Origin: Victivallaceae bacterium
GTDB taxonomy: Bacteria; Verrucomicrobiota; Lentisphaeria; Victivallales; Victivallaceae
Direction of reading: 5' to 3'
Assembly: GCA_028709805.1 (NCBI GenBank)
Contig: JAQUTL010000001.1
Location: 124,001 to 188,000 of the forward strand
DNA length: 64,000 bases
Shown: piece by piece, positions 6,911-15,063 of the stretch
How the letters are laid out: each line of letters starts with the position of its first letter
Position numbering within the stretch: position 1 is the first letter of the stretch
Notes under the pieces: generated by a model
Database searches by the model: none
What the model was told of the DNA's origin: nothing
Seen by the model: only the letters and a program-made list of their open reading frames with translations
Program-made: the position numbers and the translations under genes

Positions 6911-8088
6911 TTTTCTGCCTCGTTGAAAACGGTTTGAAAATCCACGCCGGACTGTTCGGCGACGGTGCGGACGCTCTCATATTCCGGGTAACACTTGGTG
7001 ATGCCGTTGAACGAACAGCGTTTGACCGCGACCTTGCCGAACGGCAGCGACAGTTCGACGGTTTCGCGTTCCATGCGGACACGTTCTACCGGCGTTTTAC
7101 GCATTCCGATGGTGGTGGTCCCTTCAAACATGGCCATTTCGACCGCCGGCAGCGACCCGGCGGCGGCGATGACTCGCAACAGCCACGCCGGACGGTTTTT
7201 CTTCATGAAACAGGGAACAAAATGAACGTCGAGCGCTCCGGCCTGAAACAGCTTCTCCATGGCCAGACCGAGAGCTTCTCCGGTCGCGTCATCAATATTG
7301 GTTTCGATCAGCCAGATATCCTCCGGTGCGCCGGATTCGCTTATTATCATGGCGCGCAGCATATTGGGGCGGCCGAAATCGCGTTTGCCCAGTCCGGCGC
7401 CGCATTTTTCCACCGTGTATTTTTCCGGCAGTGCGGCGCGGGTGCGCAGCGCGGCGGCGATGGCAATGCCGGTTGGCGTCACCATTTCCCCGTTGACGGC
7501 GGTACGGCGCAGCGGAATCGCAAACCGGCGCGCGATGTTAAGCACCGCCGGAACCGGAACCGGAAGTTCGCCGTGCTGACAATGGACGAATCCGGTTCCT
7601 TCGGTCAACCCGTCCACCACGCATTCTCCAATGCCGAGATCGTCGAACAGCACCGCCGCCGCCACCGCGTCAACGATTGAATCGACGGCTCCGACCTCAT
7701 GAAAATGAACTTCTTCAATGGCGCAGCCGTGCGCCTCGGCTTCGGCCCCGGCCACAATGGAAAATATTTTTTTGGCGATCGCTCTGGCGCGTTCGGTCAT
7801 GACGCCGCGGTCGATCACCGCCTCAACGTCGTCGAGATTGCGGTGTTCATGGTGAGACCCGTGGTCGTGCTCATGGTCATGGTCGCGGTCATGCAGAATG
7901 ACGTTAAAATCGCATCCGGCCACGCCGTGACTCCGCGACCGGGTTATCTCATACTCAAATCCGCTCAAGTGCATGCTTTGCAGCACGGCGTCAAGTTTCT
8001 CCCGGCTGCCGCCGAGGTCGAGCAGCGCGGCGACGGTCATATCGCCGGAAATTCCGGTGGCGCCCTCAAGATAAAGCATTTTTTTCAT
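6868..8088 (-). CDS. larC: LarC, nickel insertion protein (single uninterrupted ORF)
   Basis: LarC is the CTP-dependent cyclometallase that inserts nickel into the pincer cofactor. The 406-residue protein spans both halves of the family: N-terminal L-E-G-A-T-G-I-S-G-D-M, H-F-H-E-V-G-A-V-D-S and P-V-P-V-P-A, then the C-terminal part with N-I-D-D-A-T-G-E and T-T-I-G-M-R. A His/Asp-rich run at residues 67-82 (H-D-R-D-H-D-H-E-H-D-H) is the likely nickel store. In Lactiplantibacillus plantarum this protein is made by a frameshift between larC1 and larC2; here it is one frame. Its ATG overlaps the larB stop by four bases. Confidence 0.95.
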   Translation of the reverse strand: MKKMLYLEGATGISGDMTVAALLDLGGSREKLDAVLQSMHLSGFEYEITRSRSHGVAGCDFNVILHDRDHDHEHDHGSHHEHRNLDDVEAVIDRGVMTERARAIAKKIFSIVAGAEAEAHGCAIEEVHFHEVGAVDSIVDAVAAAVLFDDLGIGECVVDGLTEGTGFVHCQHGELPVPVPAVLNIARRFAIPLRRTAVNGEMVTPTGIAIAAALRTRAALPEKYTVEKCGAGLGKRDFGRPNMLRAMIISESGAPEDIWLIETNIDDATGEALGLAMEKLFQAGALDVHFVPCFMKKNRPAWLLRVIAAAGSLPAVEMAMFEGTTTIGMRKTPVERVRMERETVELSLPFGKVAVKRCSFNGITKCYPEYESVRTVAEQSGVDFQTVFNEAEKCANAATPPAGSKN

Positions 8089-8768
8089 TTATTCCGCGTC
8101 CTTTCCGCCATATGAAGCATCCGGCAGACCATCACTCCGGCGCCGAATCCGTTGTCGATATTTACCACCGCCACCCCCTCGGCGCACGAGTTCAGCATGG
8201 TCAGAAGCGGAGCGACGCCGCCGAAAGCGGCGCCGTATCCCGCTGAAGTTGGAACGGCGATCACCGGACACTCCACCAGACCGGCGATCACTCCGGCCAG
8301 CGCCCCCTCCATTCCGGCGACGGCGATGACCGCGTCGGCTTTGCGAATATCTTCGATTCTGGCGAACAACCGGTGAATGCCGGCCACTCCCACGTCAAAA
8401 TGTCGTACCGCCGTCGCGCCGAAAAATTCGGCGGTCTGGGCCGCCTCCTCCGCCACCGGAATGTCGGCGGTGCCGCCGGTGCATACCGCCACCAGACCGC
8501 GGTGATGATTCACCTCCTGAGTTCCGGCGGTCAACAGCCGCGACACCCGGTCATATTTCACCGGCAGGTTGTTCATGCGCAGAAAGCCGGCCTGCTCCTC
8601 CGAGCAGCGGGTTCCGAGCACGGCGGCGCCGCGATGGATGAATTCCTCCATGATCGTTTTCAGTTGTTCCGGAGTTTTTCCCGGACAGTACACCGATTCG
8701 CCCATGCCGGTGCGTCCGGCCCGCGCGGTGTCGAGTTTTGCGAATCCGATATCTGTAAATTGTTCCAT
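8085..8768 (-). CDS. larB: LarB, NaAD carboxylase/hydrolase for the nickel-pincer cofactor
   Basis: LarB carboxylates and hydrolyses nicotinic acid adenine dinucleotide, the first step of nickel-pincer synthesis; it is related to PurE. The sequence has G-F-A-K-L-D near the start, C-T-G-G-T-A-D-I-P-V-A-E-E-A, D-V-G-V-A-G-I-H-R and E-G-A-L-A-G-V-I-A-G-L, all typical. ATG 8768 gives 227 residues; an upstream in-frame ATG at 8813 would add 15 poorly conserved-looking residues, and neither has a strong ribosome binding site. The usual N-terminal helical extension of LarB appears shorter here. First gene of the lar operon; LarA is not in the window. Confidence 0.92.
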   Translation of the reverse strand: MEQFTDIGFAKLDTARAGRTGMGESVYCPGKTPEQLKTIMEEFIHRGAAVLGTRCSEEQAGFLRMNNLPVKYDRVSRLLTAGTQEVNHHRGLVAVCTGGTADIPVAEEAAQTAEFFGATAVRHFDVGVAGIHRLFARIEDIRKADAVIAVAGMEGALAGVIAGLVECPVIAVPTSAGYGAAFGGVAPLLTMLNSCAEGVAVVNIDNGFGAGVMVCRMLHMAERTRNK

Positions 8769-8832
8769 TTTCTTTCGGCTCCCGGAATGCGGTTGTAGAA
8801 ACAGTCTTGTCACCGGTCATGCGGTTTAAGGC

Positions 8833-8869
8833 GGCGTCTCTTTAAAGATAACGCCGAAACCCGGTTCAA
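8833..8869 (-). promoter_or_regulatory. Probable lar operon promoter inside a nested palindrome
   Basis: Read on the minus strand, TTGAAC (8864-8869) and TTTAAA (8841-8846) are 17 bases apart. The -10 lies inside the palindrome TCTTTAAAGA (8839-8848), itself flanked by GGCGT (8833-8837) and ACGCC (8851-8855). This symmetric arrangement on the promoter suggests a repressor or activator site for the lactate racemase cofactor genes, but the regulator is not in the window. Confidence 0.45.
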
Positions 8870-8975
8870 GCCAGTCGGCTTTGAGGAAAAAAACGTTTTT
8901 TCGCAGCCAGTGGCGGAAAATGGCTGCGCCGGATTTTTATTGCGGATTTTTTTGAGGACGCGAAGAAGCATCCGG

Positions 8976-9003
8976 TTGATTTTTTACGATTTTGCGGTAT
9001 ATT
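8976..9003 (+). promoter_or_regulatory. Promoter of the radical SAM gene
   Basis: TTGATT (8976-8981) and TATATT (8998-9003) with a 16-base spacer. It predicts a leader of about 70 bases before ATG 9081. A hairpin (GCAGCCA 8903-8909 with TGGCTGC 8921-8927) lies upstream between the two divergent promoters; apart from this and the lar promoter the 312-base gap 8769-9080 holds nothing I recognise. Confidence 0.6.
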
Positions 9004-9080
9004 TTGCACCAATATTTTTATTTGACGGAAACAGATTTATTCAGTGCGGCGGAACGCCGGCCGCCGGAGCAGGTCAACCG

Positions 9081-10676
9081 ATGCGCGCAACTTTGATATT
9101 TCCACCCTATACCGGGCCGACCTATACGCCGCTCGGCATATCCTGTCTTGCGGCGTCGGCCGCGGCCGTTCCCGGCGCCGCCGTCGATCTGTTCGACGCC
9201 AACCTCGACCTCTGGAACCGCGTCTGCGACGCCGACGCCGGACTTTCCGCCATGCGCGAGTTCAGTCACGGATCTCTGGAAATTTTTCTCGACCCCGCGG
9301 TTTACTGCGACAACTGGGCGCATTATCCGCAGGCCCGCCGCGCGATCGGTGAACTTGAACTTCAGGCCCGCCGCTATCTGGCCGGAGCAGGATTGGAGTC
9401 GAATCTGGACGCGATACTTAAAGCGCAGAGCATGCGGATACTGCACAATACGCCGGAAGTCGTCGGGTTTTCCGCCATGTATATCGACCAGCTGCCGTTT
9501 CTGCTGGCGGCGGCAAAATATCTGCGCGAAAATTACAACAAAGGTTTTATGATCGTGGCCGGCGGCGCGGCAATGAGCGCGCTTCCGACGGACGAACTGC
9601 TGGCTGTGACGCCGTTTATCGATGCCATACTGATTGGCGAAGGCGAGATTTCATTTAACGCCCTCCTGGGCGGAACGCCGGTTTCCGCGCTGCCCGGATG
9701 CTATTACCGCGATGGCGCGACAATCCGTTTTTCCGGCCGTCCGCAATCTCCGGCGGTTCTGGACGACTTGCCGTTCCCGGATTTTGAACAGCTTATGAGC
9801 GGCGGTTATTTCAACCCGGTTCCGGTTCTGCCGATCTACGGCTGCCGCGGATGCAAGTGGCGGTGCTGCCGCTTCTGTACGCACAACAGCTCTTTCGGCG
9901 GACACCGCGCCAGATCGCCGGAGGTGGTGGTGCGCGAGATGGCGGAACGGCACGACAAATTCAACTGCCGCCATTTTTATATGGTCGATCAATACGTTCC
10001 GCCGGAATATCTTGACCGGTTGAGCGACGAGATCATCGCTTCCGGTCTGGACTGCCGTTTTCAGATTATGGCCAGAACGGTTCCGGAATATACTCCGCAG
10101 CTTCTGCACAAGGCCGCTGCCGCCGGATGCCGCTGGATAAGCTGGGGAATGGAGAGCGGATCGCAGCGGCTGCTTGACCTGATGAACAAGGGAACCCGGG
10201 TTGCGAGTTCGCTTGAGGTGATCAGGAATGCGTCGGCGGAGGGGATTTCAAATCTGCTGATGATGATTTTCGGCGCGCCGGGTTCCGACCGGGAGAGCAT
10301 GGAGGAGACCTTTACTTTTCTCGAACAGGCGTGGGATCATATTGACGCGATGACCGCCAGCGCTTTTGTGCTGTTCGACCAGACTGCGTTCGGTCTGCAC
10401 CCGGAGCGCTACGGACTTGAAGTCATCGGTGAAAATCCGGTGTTGACCGTGAACGGCCGGACGATCTGCGACCGCAAACTGCGGTTTCGCCGCGCCGGAG
10501 AATTTGGACGCGGCGAATCGCCGCTGGCGGCATATGAGATCGACGCATGGGAGTCGCGCAAGGCGTGGCTGTCGCCGCTGTCGTTCCGCGGCCGGCTCTG
10601 CTGCGAGCATTATCTGCTTTATTCCGACTGTTGTCTGGCCAGTCCCCGTCCGAGCAGCACCGGCGTTAGCGCTTGA
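9081..10676 (+). CDS. B12-binding-type radical SAM protein, substrate unknown
   Basis: 531 residues. The first 220 residues have the layout of a cobalamin-binding Rossmann domain (L-I-F-P-P-Y, T-P-L-G-I-S-C-L-A, I-V-A-G-G-A-A and L-I-G-E-G-E). The radical SAM core starts with G-C-R-G-C-K-W-R-C-C-R-F-C: cysteines 258, 263 and 266 give CX4CX2C spacing, and Cys262 gives an alternative ligand. W-G-M-E-S-G-S later matches the core fold. ATG 9081 was chosen because the preceding 57 codons resemble leader DNA. Such enzymes methylate or rearrange unactivated carbons in lipids, RiPPs or cofactors. No precursor peptide or biosynthetic partner is next to it. Confidence 0.85.
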   Translation: MRATLIFPPYTGPTYTPLGISCLAASAAAVPGAAVDLFDANLDLWNRVCDADAGLSAMREFSHGSLEIFLDPAVYCDNWAHYPQARRAIGELELQARRYLAGAGLESNLDAILKAQSMRILHNTPEVVGFSAMYIDQLPFLLAAAKYLRENYNKGFMIVAGGAAMSALPTDELLAVTPFIDAILIGEGEISFNALLGGTPVSALPGCYYRDGATIRFSGRPQSPAVLDDLPFPDFEQLMSGGYFNPVPVLPIYGCRGCKWRCCRFCTHNSSFGGHRARSPEVVVREMAERHDKFNCRHFYMVDQYVPPEYLDRLSDEIIASGLDCRFQIMARTVPEYTPQLLHKAAAAGCRWISWGMESGSQRLLDLMNKGTRVASSLEVIRNASAEGISNLLMMIFGAPGSDRESMEETFTFLEQAWDHIDAMTASAFVLFDQTAFGLHPERYGLEVIGENPVLTVNGRTICDRKLRFRRAGEFGRGESPLAAYEIDAWESRKAWLSPLSFRGRLCCEHYLLYSDCCLASPRPSSTGVSA

Positions 10677-10691
10677 GTCAATTAATATTTT

Positions 10692-10725
10692 TTCTAACAC
10701 AATTCTAACTTTTCCCGCATATACT
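10692..10725 (+). promoter_or_regulatory. Pho-box-like promoter of the pst-pho operon
   Basis: TTCTAAC occurs twice as a direct repeat, at 10692-10698 and 10703-10709, with the 11-base period expected of PhoB/PhoP sites. The -10 TATACT (10720-10725) follows 10 bases after the second repeat, and no good -35 is present, as in PhoB-activated class II promoters. The phoB gene in the same operon is the obvious regulator, giving positive autoregulation under phosphate starvation. The sequence differs from the E. coli CTGTCAT box. Confidence 0.65.
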
Positions 10726-10831
10726 TCATACATTCCGCCTTTATTTTAATCTTCACAAGGAAAAACGCGGCAGAGCGCTTCGGAGGCTGATTCTCTCCGC
10801 TGCGCCGGACGCAATGAAAACGGAGATTATT

Positions 10832-11860
10832 ATGAAGTATGCGGCGATTGCAGTTTCCGCCCTTGCTATGCTGATTTCCGCCGGCTGCGGCGACGGCGGC
10901 GCAAGGAGTGACGATTCGGCGGTCAACGGCGCCGGCGCGTCGTTTCCGGCTCCGGTGTATCAGGCGTGGAGTTACGGCTATTCGAACATCGACGGCAATC
11001 CGGCGGTCAATTATCAGAGCGTCGGCTCCGGCGCTGGCGTTGCCCAGTTGAAGGCCGGCACGGTGGATTTTGCCGGCACCGACGACCCGTTGAGCGCCAG
11101 GGAGTGCGCCGACTTCGGTCTTGAGCAGTTCCCGATGCTGGCCGGCGGCGTGGTGGTGATCGTCAACCTGCCGGGCGTTCCGGACGGCGGACTGCGGTTG
11201 AGCCGCCGGGTGCTGGCGGGAATGTTTCTCGGCGATATTGTGAATTGGAACGACCCGGAGATCGCCGCCGACAATCCCGGTTTGCCGCTGCCCGACCTGC
11301 CGGTGGCGGTGGTGCATCGCGCCGATGCCAGCGGAACCAGTTCAATATTCACGGATTATCTTTCCAAGGTGTCCGCGGCATGGCGTGAACGTGTGGGCGC
11401 CGGCCCTTCGGTCGGTTGGCCGGTCGGTGTCGGAGGGCAGAAAAACCCCGGCGTCTGCAACAGCGTGGCCAGGATTCGCGGCGCGATCGGGTACACCGAA
11501 TACACTTACGCGAAGGAGGCCGGCTTGAATATGGCGATGCTGGAAACGCGTGACGGCGCATTTGTGAAGCCGACTGTCGAGGCATTTTCCGCCGCCGTAT
11601 CCGCAGCCGACTGGCTCAATGCTCCCGGCTTCGCCGTGATGCCGACCGATCTTCCCGGCGCCGGAGTCTGGCCGATCACCGGCGTCACCTACATCGTGTT
11701 TCGTAGAGACGGCGCTCAAAACTCCGGCCGACTCGGCGTTATGATCGATTATTTCAGATGGTGCATGACCGACGGTGGAACCGCGGCCGCGGAGTTGGAT
11801 TATGTTCCGCTGCCGCCGGCAGTCTCCGGACTGGTTCTGAACGGAGTGCTTGGCAAATGA
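10832..11860 (+). CDS. pstS: PstS, phosphate ABC transporter substrate-binding lipoprotein
   Basis: Periplasmic phosphate-binding protein of the high-affinity Pst system, 342 residues. It has a lipoprotein-type leader with S-A-G-C (Cys19), N-G-A-G-A-S-F-P-A-P at the start of the mature part, Y-Q-S-V-G-S-G-A-G-V and H-R-A-D-A-S-G-T-S, which are the family phosphate-contact segments. The start at ATG 10832 is decided by CGGAG at 10821-10825; an in-frame ATG at 10814 lies upstream of that site. First gene of the operon; pstC begins in the ATGA overlap at its end. Confidence 0.96.
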   Translation: MKYAAIAVSALAMLISAGCGDGGARSDDSAVNGAGASFPAPVYQAWSYGYSNIDGNPAVNYQSVGSGAGVAQLKAGTVDFAGTDDPLSARECADFGLEQFPMLAGGVVVIVNLPGVPDGGLRLSRRVLAGMFLGDIVNWNDPEIAADNPGLPLPDLPVAVVHRADASGTSSIFTDYLSKVSAAWRERVGAGPSVGWPVGVGGQKNPGVCNSVARIRGAIGYTEYTYAKEAGLNMAMLETRDGAFVKPTVEAFSAAVSAADWLNAPGFAVMPTDLPGAGVWPITGVTYIVFRRDGAQNSGRLGVMIDYFRWCMTDGGTAAAELDYVPLPPAVSGLVLNGVLGK

Positions 11861-12774
11861 AACATTCTTTCGGCGATTGTCTGTTCAAGTGGGGCTGTCT
11901 GTTCTGCGCGGCGATGGCGCTGTTGCTTCTGTTCGGATTTTTTGCCCAGTTGACCGCCGGAAGCGCCGAAGCGTGGCGGCGGTTCGGATTCGGGTTTCTG
12001 GTCTCCTCCGCCTGGGATCCGGTAGCCGGAAAGTTCGGTGCGCTTCCGGCGGTGACCGGCACGCTGCTGACAACTGCCATTGCGCTGATTGCGGCGCTGC
12101 CGCTGGCTTTTGCCGCCGCGATGTATCTGACCGACGCGCCGCGTCCGATAGCGCTGGTGCTTGGCCACGCGGTGGATCTTCTGGCGGCGATTCCCAGCGT
12201 GATCTACGGCATGTGGGGGTTGTTTGTGCTGGTTCCGCTGATGCAGGACCATGTTCAGCCGTTTTTGGTCGAACGGCTCGGATTGTGCGGCCTGCCGTTC
12301 GTCAACCGCGATTTCAACGGTTTTGGAATATTCACCGCCGGGATTATTCTGGCGGTGATGATACTGCCGTATATATGCGCGGTGATGCGCGATGTGTTTG
12401 TGATGACGCCGCCGGTTTTGCGCGAGTCGGCATTCGGCGTCGGCTGCACCCGGTGGGAGGTGGCGCGGGACATTGTGCTTGGATACGGCATGCGCGGGGT
12501 GATGGGCGGAGTGTTTATCGGTCTCGGCCGGGCGCTCGGCGAAACGATGGCGGTTTTGTTTGTGATCGGCAACGTGATGAAGATGCCGGACGGAATATTT
12601 TCCGGCTCCACCACGATTGCCGCGACTCTGGCCAACAACTTTCCCGAGGCGGACGGGTTACAGAAAAGCGCATTGTTCGCGCTTGGTCTGATATTGTTGT
12701 GCATGAGCTTCGGCATACAGTCGCTGTCACAGTACTGTCTGCGTGCCGACGCGGTGCGCAGGGGAAGCCGCTGA
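11857..12774 (+). CDS. pstC: PstC, phosphate ABC transporter permease
   Basis: 305-residue inner membrane permease with six membrane spans. The ABC-transporter loop G-R-A-L-G-E-T-M-A-V that contacts PstB is present, and D-L-L-A-A-I-P-S-V-I-Y-G-M-W-G is the family signature. It starts in an ATGA overlap with the pstS stop codon. PstC and PstA form the membrane channel of the phosphate importer; the complex also signals through PhoU to PhoR. Confidence 0.95.
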   Translation: MKHSFGDCLFKWGCLFCAAMALLLLFGFFAQLTAGSAEAWRRFGFGFLVSSAWDPVAGKFGALPAVTGTLLTTAIALIAALPLAFAAAMYLTDAPRPIALVLGHAVDLLAAIPSVIYGMWGLFVLVPLMQDHVQPFLVERLGLCGLPFVNRDFNGFGIFTAGIILAVMILPYICAVMRDVFVMTPPVLRESAFGVGCTRWEVARDIVLGYGMRGVMGGVFIGLGRALGETMAVLFVIGNVMKMPDGIFSGSTTIAATLANNFPEADGLQKSALFALGLILLCMSFGIQSLSQYCLRADAVRRGSR

Positions 12775-12777
12775 GAT

Positions 12778-13635
12778 ATGAAAAAACGCGGATTTCTTTT
12801 CAGAAAAAGTGTTGACATCGCGGTTAGGGCGTTTTCCGCGCTGGCGGTGGCGCTGGCGGCGGCGGCGATGCTGTGGATATTCTGGGAGCTGTTCGCCCGG
12901 GGCGGGGCGGCATTGTCGTGGTCGTTTTTGACCAATCCGTCCAAGCCGTACGGAATACCGGACGGCGGCGTTGCCAACGCTCTGCTTGGAACGGTGTTCA
13001 TCACCTCCGGGGCGGCGGTGCTGGGGGTGGTTCCGGCGGTTTGCGCGGGAATATATCTTGCCGAGTTTCGCGATACGCCGAAGCTGTCGGCGGCGATCCG
13101 TTTTGCGGCCAACGTGCTGATGGGAATGCCGTCGGTGCTTTCCGGGCTGTTTGTCTACACCGTGATGGTGGCGCCGACCGGGAGATTTTCCGGATTGGCC
13201 GCGTCGGTGGCGTTGGCGGTAATCATGTTTCCGGTGGTGATGAGGACCACTGAGGACATGCTGTCCATGGTGCCGTATGCGCTGCGCGAGTCGGCGCTGG
13301 CGCTGGGCATGAGCCGGATGCGGACCACGCTGCTGATCGTCTGCCGGAGCGCCGGCAACGGACTGCTGACCGGAATACTGCTTTCGCTGTCGCGGGTGGC
13401 GGGGGAGACCGCTCCGCTGCTGTTCACCGCGCTGTTTGCCGACAGTTGGCCGACCGACTACTTCAGCGGTCCCACCGCCAACATGCCGGTGCTGATAACC
13501 GAATATTCCACCAACTCTCCGTTCGCCGCGATGCACGCCGCCGGATGGGGGGCGGCGCTGACGGTGACGGCGCTGGTTTTCCTCGTCAACATGACTTCAA
13601 GAATATTGTTCAGGGAGAAACATCATGGCAATTAA
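12778..13635 (+). CDS. pstA: PstA, phosphate ABC transporter permease
   Basis: 285 residues with six predicted membrane helices. It has G-I-Y-L-A-E-F-R, M-G-M-P-S-V-L-S-G-L-F and the coupling loop S-R-V-A-G-E-T-A-P-L-L-F-T-A, all characteristic of PstA. It starts four bases after pstC and overlaps pstB by 11 bases. It pairs with PstC to form the phosphate translocation path. Confidence 0.95.
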   Translation: MKKRGFLFRKSVDIAVRAFSALAVALAAAAMLWIFWELFARGGAALSWSFLTNPSKPYGIPDGGVANALLGTVFITSGAAVLGVVPAVCAGIYLAEFRDTPKLSAAIRFAANVLMGMPSVLSGLFVYTVMVAPTGRFSGLAASVALAVIMFPVVMRTTEDMLSMVPYALRESALALGMSRMRTTLLIVCRSAGNGLLTGILLSLSRVAGETAPLLFTALFADSWPTDYFSGPTANMPVLITEYSTNSPFAAMHAAGWGAALTVTALVFLVNMTSRILFREKHHGN

Positions 13636-14380
13636 GGCAAAAGCCGAGAATCTCAATTTTTTCTACGGCGGACATCAGGCGTTGTTTGACAACAATCTGG
13701 AGGTTGAGGCCAACCGGATAACCGCGGTGATCGGGCCGTCAGGCTGTGGAAAGTCCACTCATCTTCGGATATACAACCGGATATTCGAGCTGTACCGCGA
13801 CCAGCGCGCCGAAGGCCGTCTGATGATCGACGGCGTGAATGTCCTTGATTCCGGCGTCGACGTGCTTGAACTGCGGCGCAAGGTCGGCATGATCTTTCAG
13901 AAGCCGACGCCGTTCCCGATGAGCGTGTTCGACAACGTCGCCTATCCGCTGAAACTGCATTACAAACTCAAAGGCGGCGAGCTGAACGACCGGGTGGAGG
14001 CCGCTTTGCGCGGCGCGTCGCTGTGGGAGGAGGTGCGGGACAAGCTCAAGTCCGGCGGCCTGGCGCTTTCCGGCGGTCAGCAGCAGCGTCTGTGCATCGC
14101 CAGAGCCATCGCCGCCGAGCCGGAGATACTGCTGATGGACGAGCCGACCAGCGCGATTGATCCGGTCGCCACATTGAAGATTGAGGAGCTGATGCTGGAG
14201 TTGAAGTCGCGCTTCACCATTGTGATCGTAACTCACAACATGCAGCAGGCGGCGCGGATAAGCGACTTTACCGCGTTCTTTTACAAAGGACGGATCATTG
14301 AGTCCGGTCCCACCGGAACGATCTTCACTGCGCCGTCCAACCCAAAAACCGAAGAATACATTACCGGGAGGTTCGGATGA
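13625..14380 (+). CDS. pstB: PstB, phosphate ABC transporter ATPase
   Basis: 251-residue ATPase of the Pst importer. Walker A G-P-S-G-C-G-K-S-T at 37-45, Q-loop near Q92, signature L-S-G-G-Q-Q-Q-R-L at 148-156, Walker B L-L-M-D-E-P at 169-174 and the H-loop in V-T-H-N-M-Q-Q-A. The segment F-Q-K-P-T-P-F-P-M-S is specific for PstB. Position 46 is His where Phe is usual, and E-P-T-S-A-I-D replaces the common A-L-D; both look harmless. Confidence 0.96.
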   Translation: MAIKAKAENLNFFYGGHQALFDNNLEVEANRITAVIGPSGCGKSTHLRIYNRIFELYRDQRAEGRLMIDGVNVLDSGVDVLELRRKVGMIFQKPTPFPMSVFDNVAYPLKLHYKLKGGELNDRVEAALRGASLWEEVRDKLKSGGLALSGGQQQRLCIARAIAAEPEILLMDEPTSAIDPVATLKIEELMLELKSRFTIVIVTHNMQQAARISDFTAFFYKGRIIESGPTGTIFTAPSNPKTEEYITGRFG

Positions 14381-15063
14381 TTATGAAAACCCACTTTATG
14401 AATGCGATGGAAAATCTGAAAATCATGCTGGCCGACCTTGCGGCTCAGGCCGAGGGCGCCGCGGCAAAAGCGGTCAAGGCCGCAGAGTGCGGCGACTGCG
14501 ATCTGGCCGCCGGCGTAATCGTGAATGACGCCGAGATCGACGCATCCGAAATCCGCATAGAGGAGGAGTGTCTGAAACTTCTTGCGCTTTATCAGCCGGT
14601 GGCCGGCGACCTGCGCTCGGTGGTGACGATTCTCAAAGTGAACGGCGAGATCGAACGGGTCGGAGACCTTGCGGTCAATATTGCCGAGCGGGCGTCCGAC
14701 ATGGCGCTTTACCGCGATAAAATCGTTGAAAATTTTGATTTTCATGATATGGTAATCAAGTCGTGCGAGATGCTCAAGCTGGCGTTGGACGCTTTTACCT
14801 ACGGCAACGCCGAACTGGCCGCCGGGGTGATAAAGATGGACGACGCGCTGGATGAACTGCACCGCAGCGGGTACGGACGGGTGAAGCGGATGATCCTCGC
14901 CCATCCGGACGCGGCGCAGTATTATCTGGACTGTCTCACGGTGTCGCGCTGTCTGGAGCGCATCGGAGACGCGGCCACCAACATTTGCGAAGACGTCATA
15001 TATCTGGAAAGCGGACGGATTGTCCGCCACTGTCATGGGAGTGTCGGGGAAAATGGCAAATGA
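14377..15063 (+). CDS. phoU: PhoU, phosphate signalling regulator
   Basis: 228 residues; two three-helix repeats, each with a metal-binding motif: E-I-E-R-V-G-D-L-A-V-N-I and C-L-E-R-I-G-D-A-A-T-N-I. PhoU links the Pst transporter to the sensor kinase and keeps the pathway off when phosphate is plentiful. It starts in an ATGA overlap with pstB. The phoB start codon lies inside its last four codons. Confidence 0.95.
   Translation: MIMKTHFMNAMENLKIMLADLAAQAEGAAAKAVKAAECGDCDLAAGVIVNDAEIDASEIRIEEECLKLLALYQPVAGDLRSVVTILKVNGEIERVGDLAVNIAERASDMALYRDKIVENFDFHDMVIKSCEMLKLALDAFTYGNAELAAGVIKMDDALDELHRSGYGRVKRMILAHPDAAQYYLDCLTVSRCLERIGDAATNICEDVIYLESGRIVRHCHGSVGENGK

Noticed and set aside
8769-9000. Possible cobalamin-type riboswitch before the lar operon or the radical SAM gene
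   Set aside because: A CCGCCACTGG stretch on the minus strand resembles part of the B12 element, but the B12 box and the other conserved segments are missing; the hairpin 8903-8927 alone is not enough.
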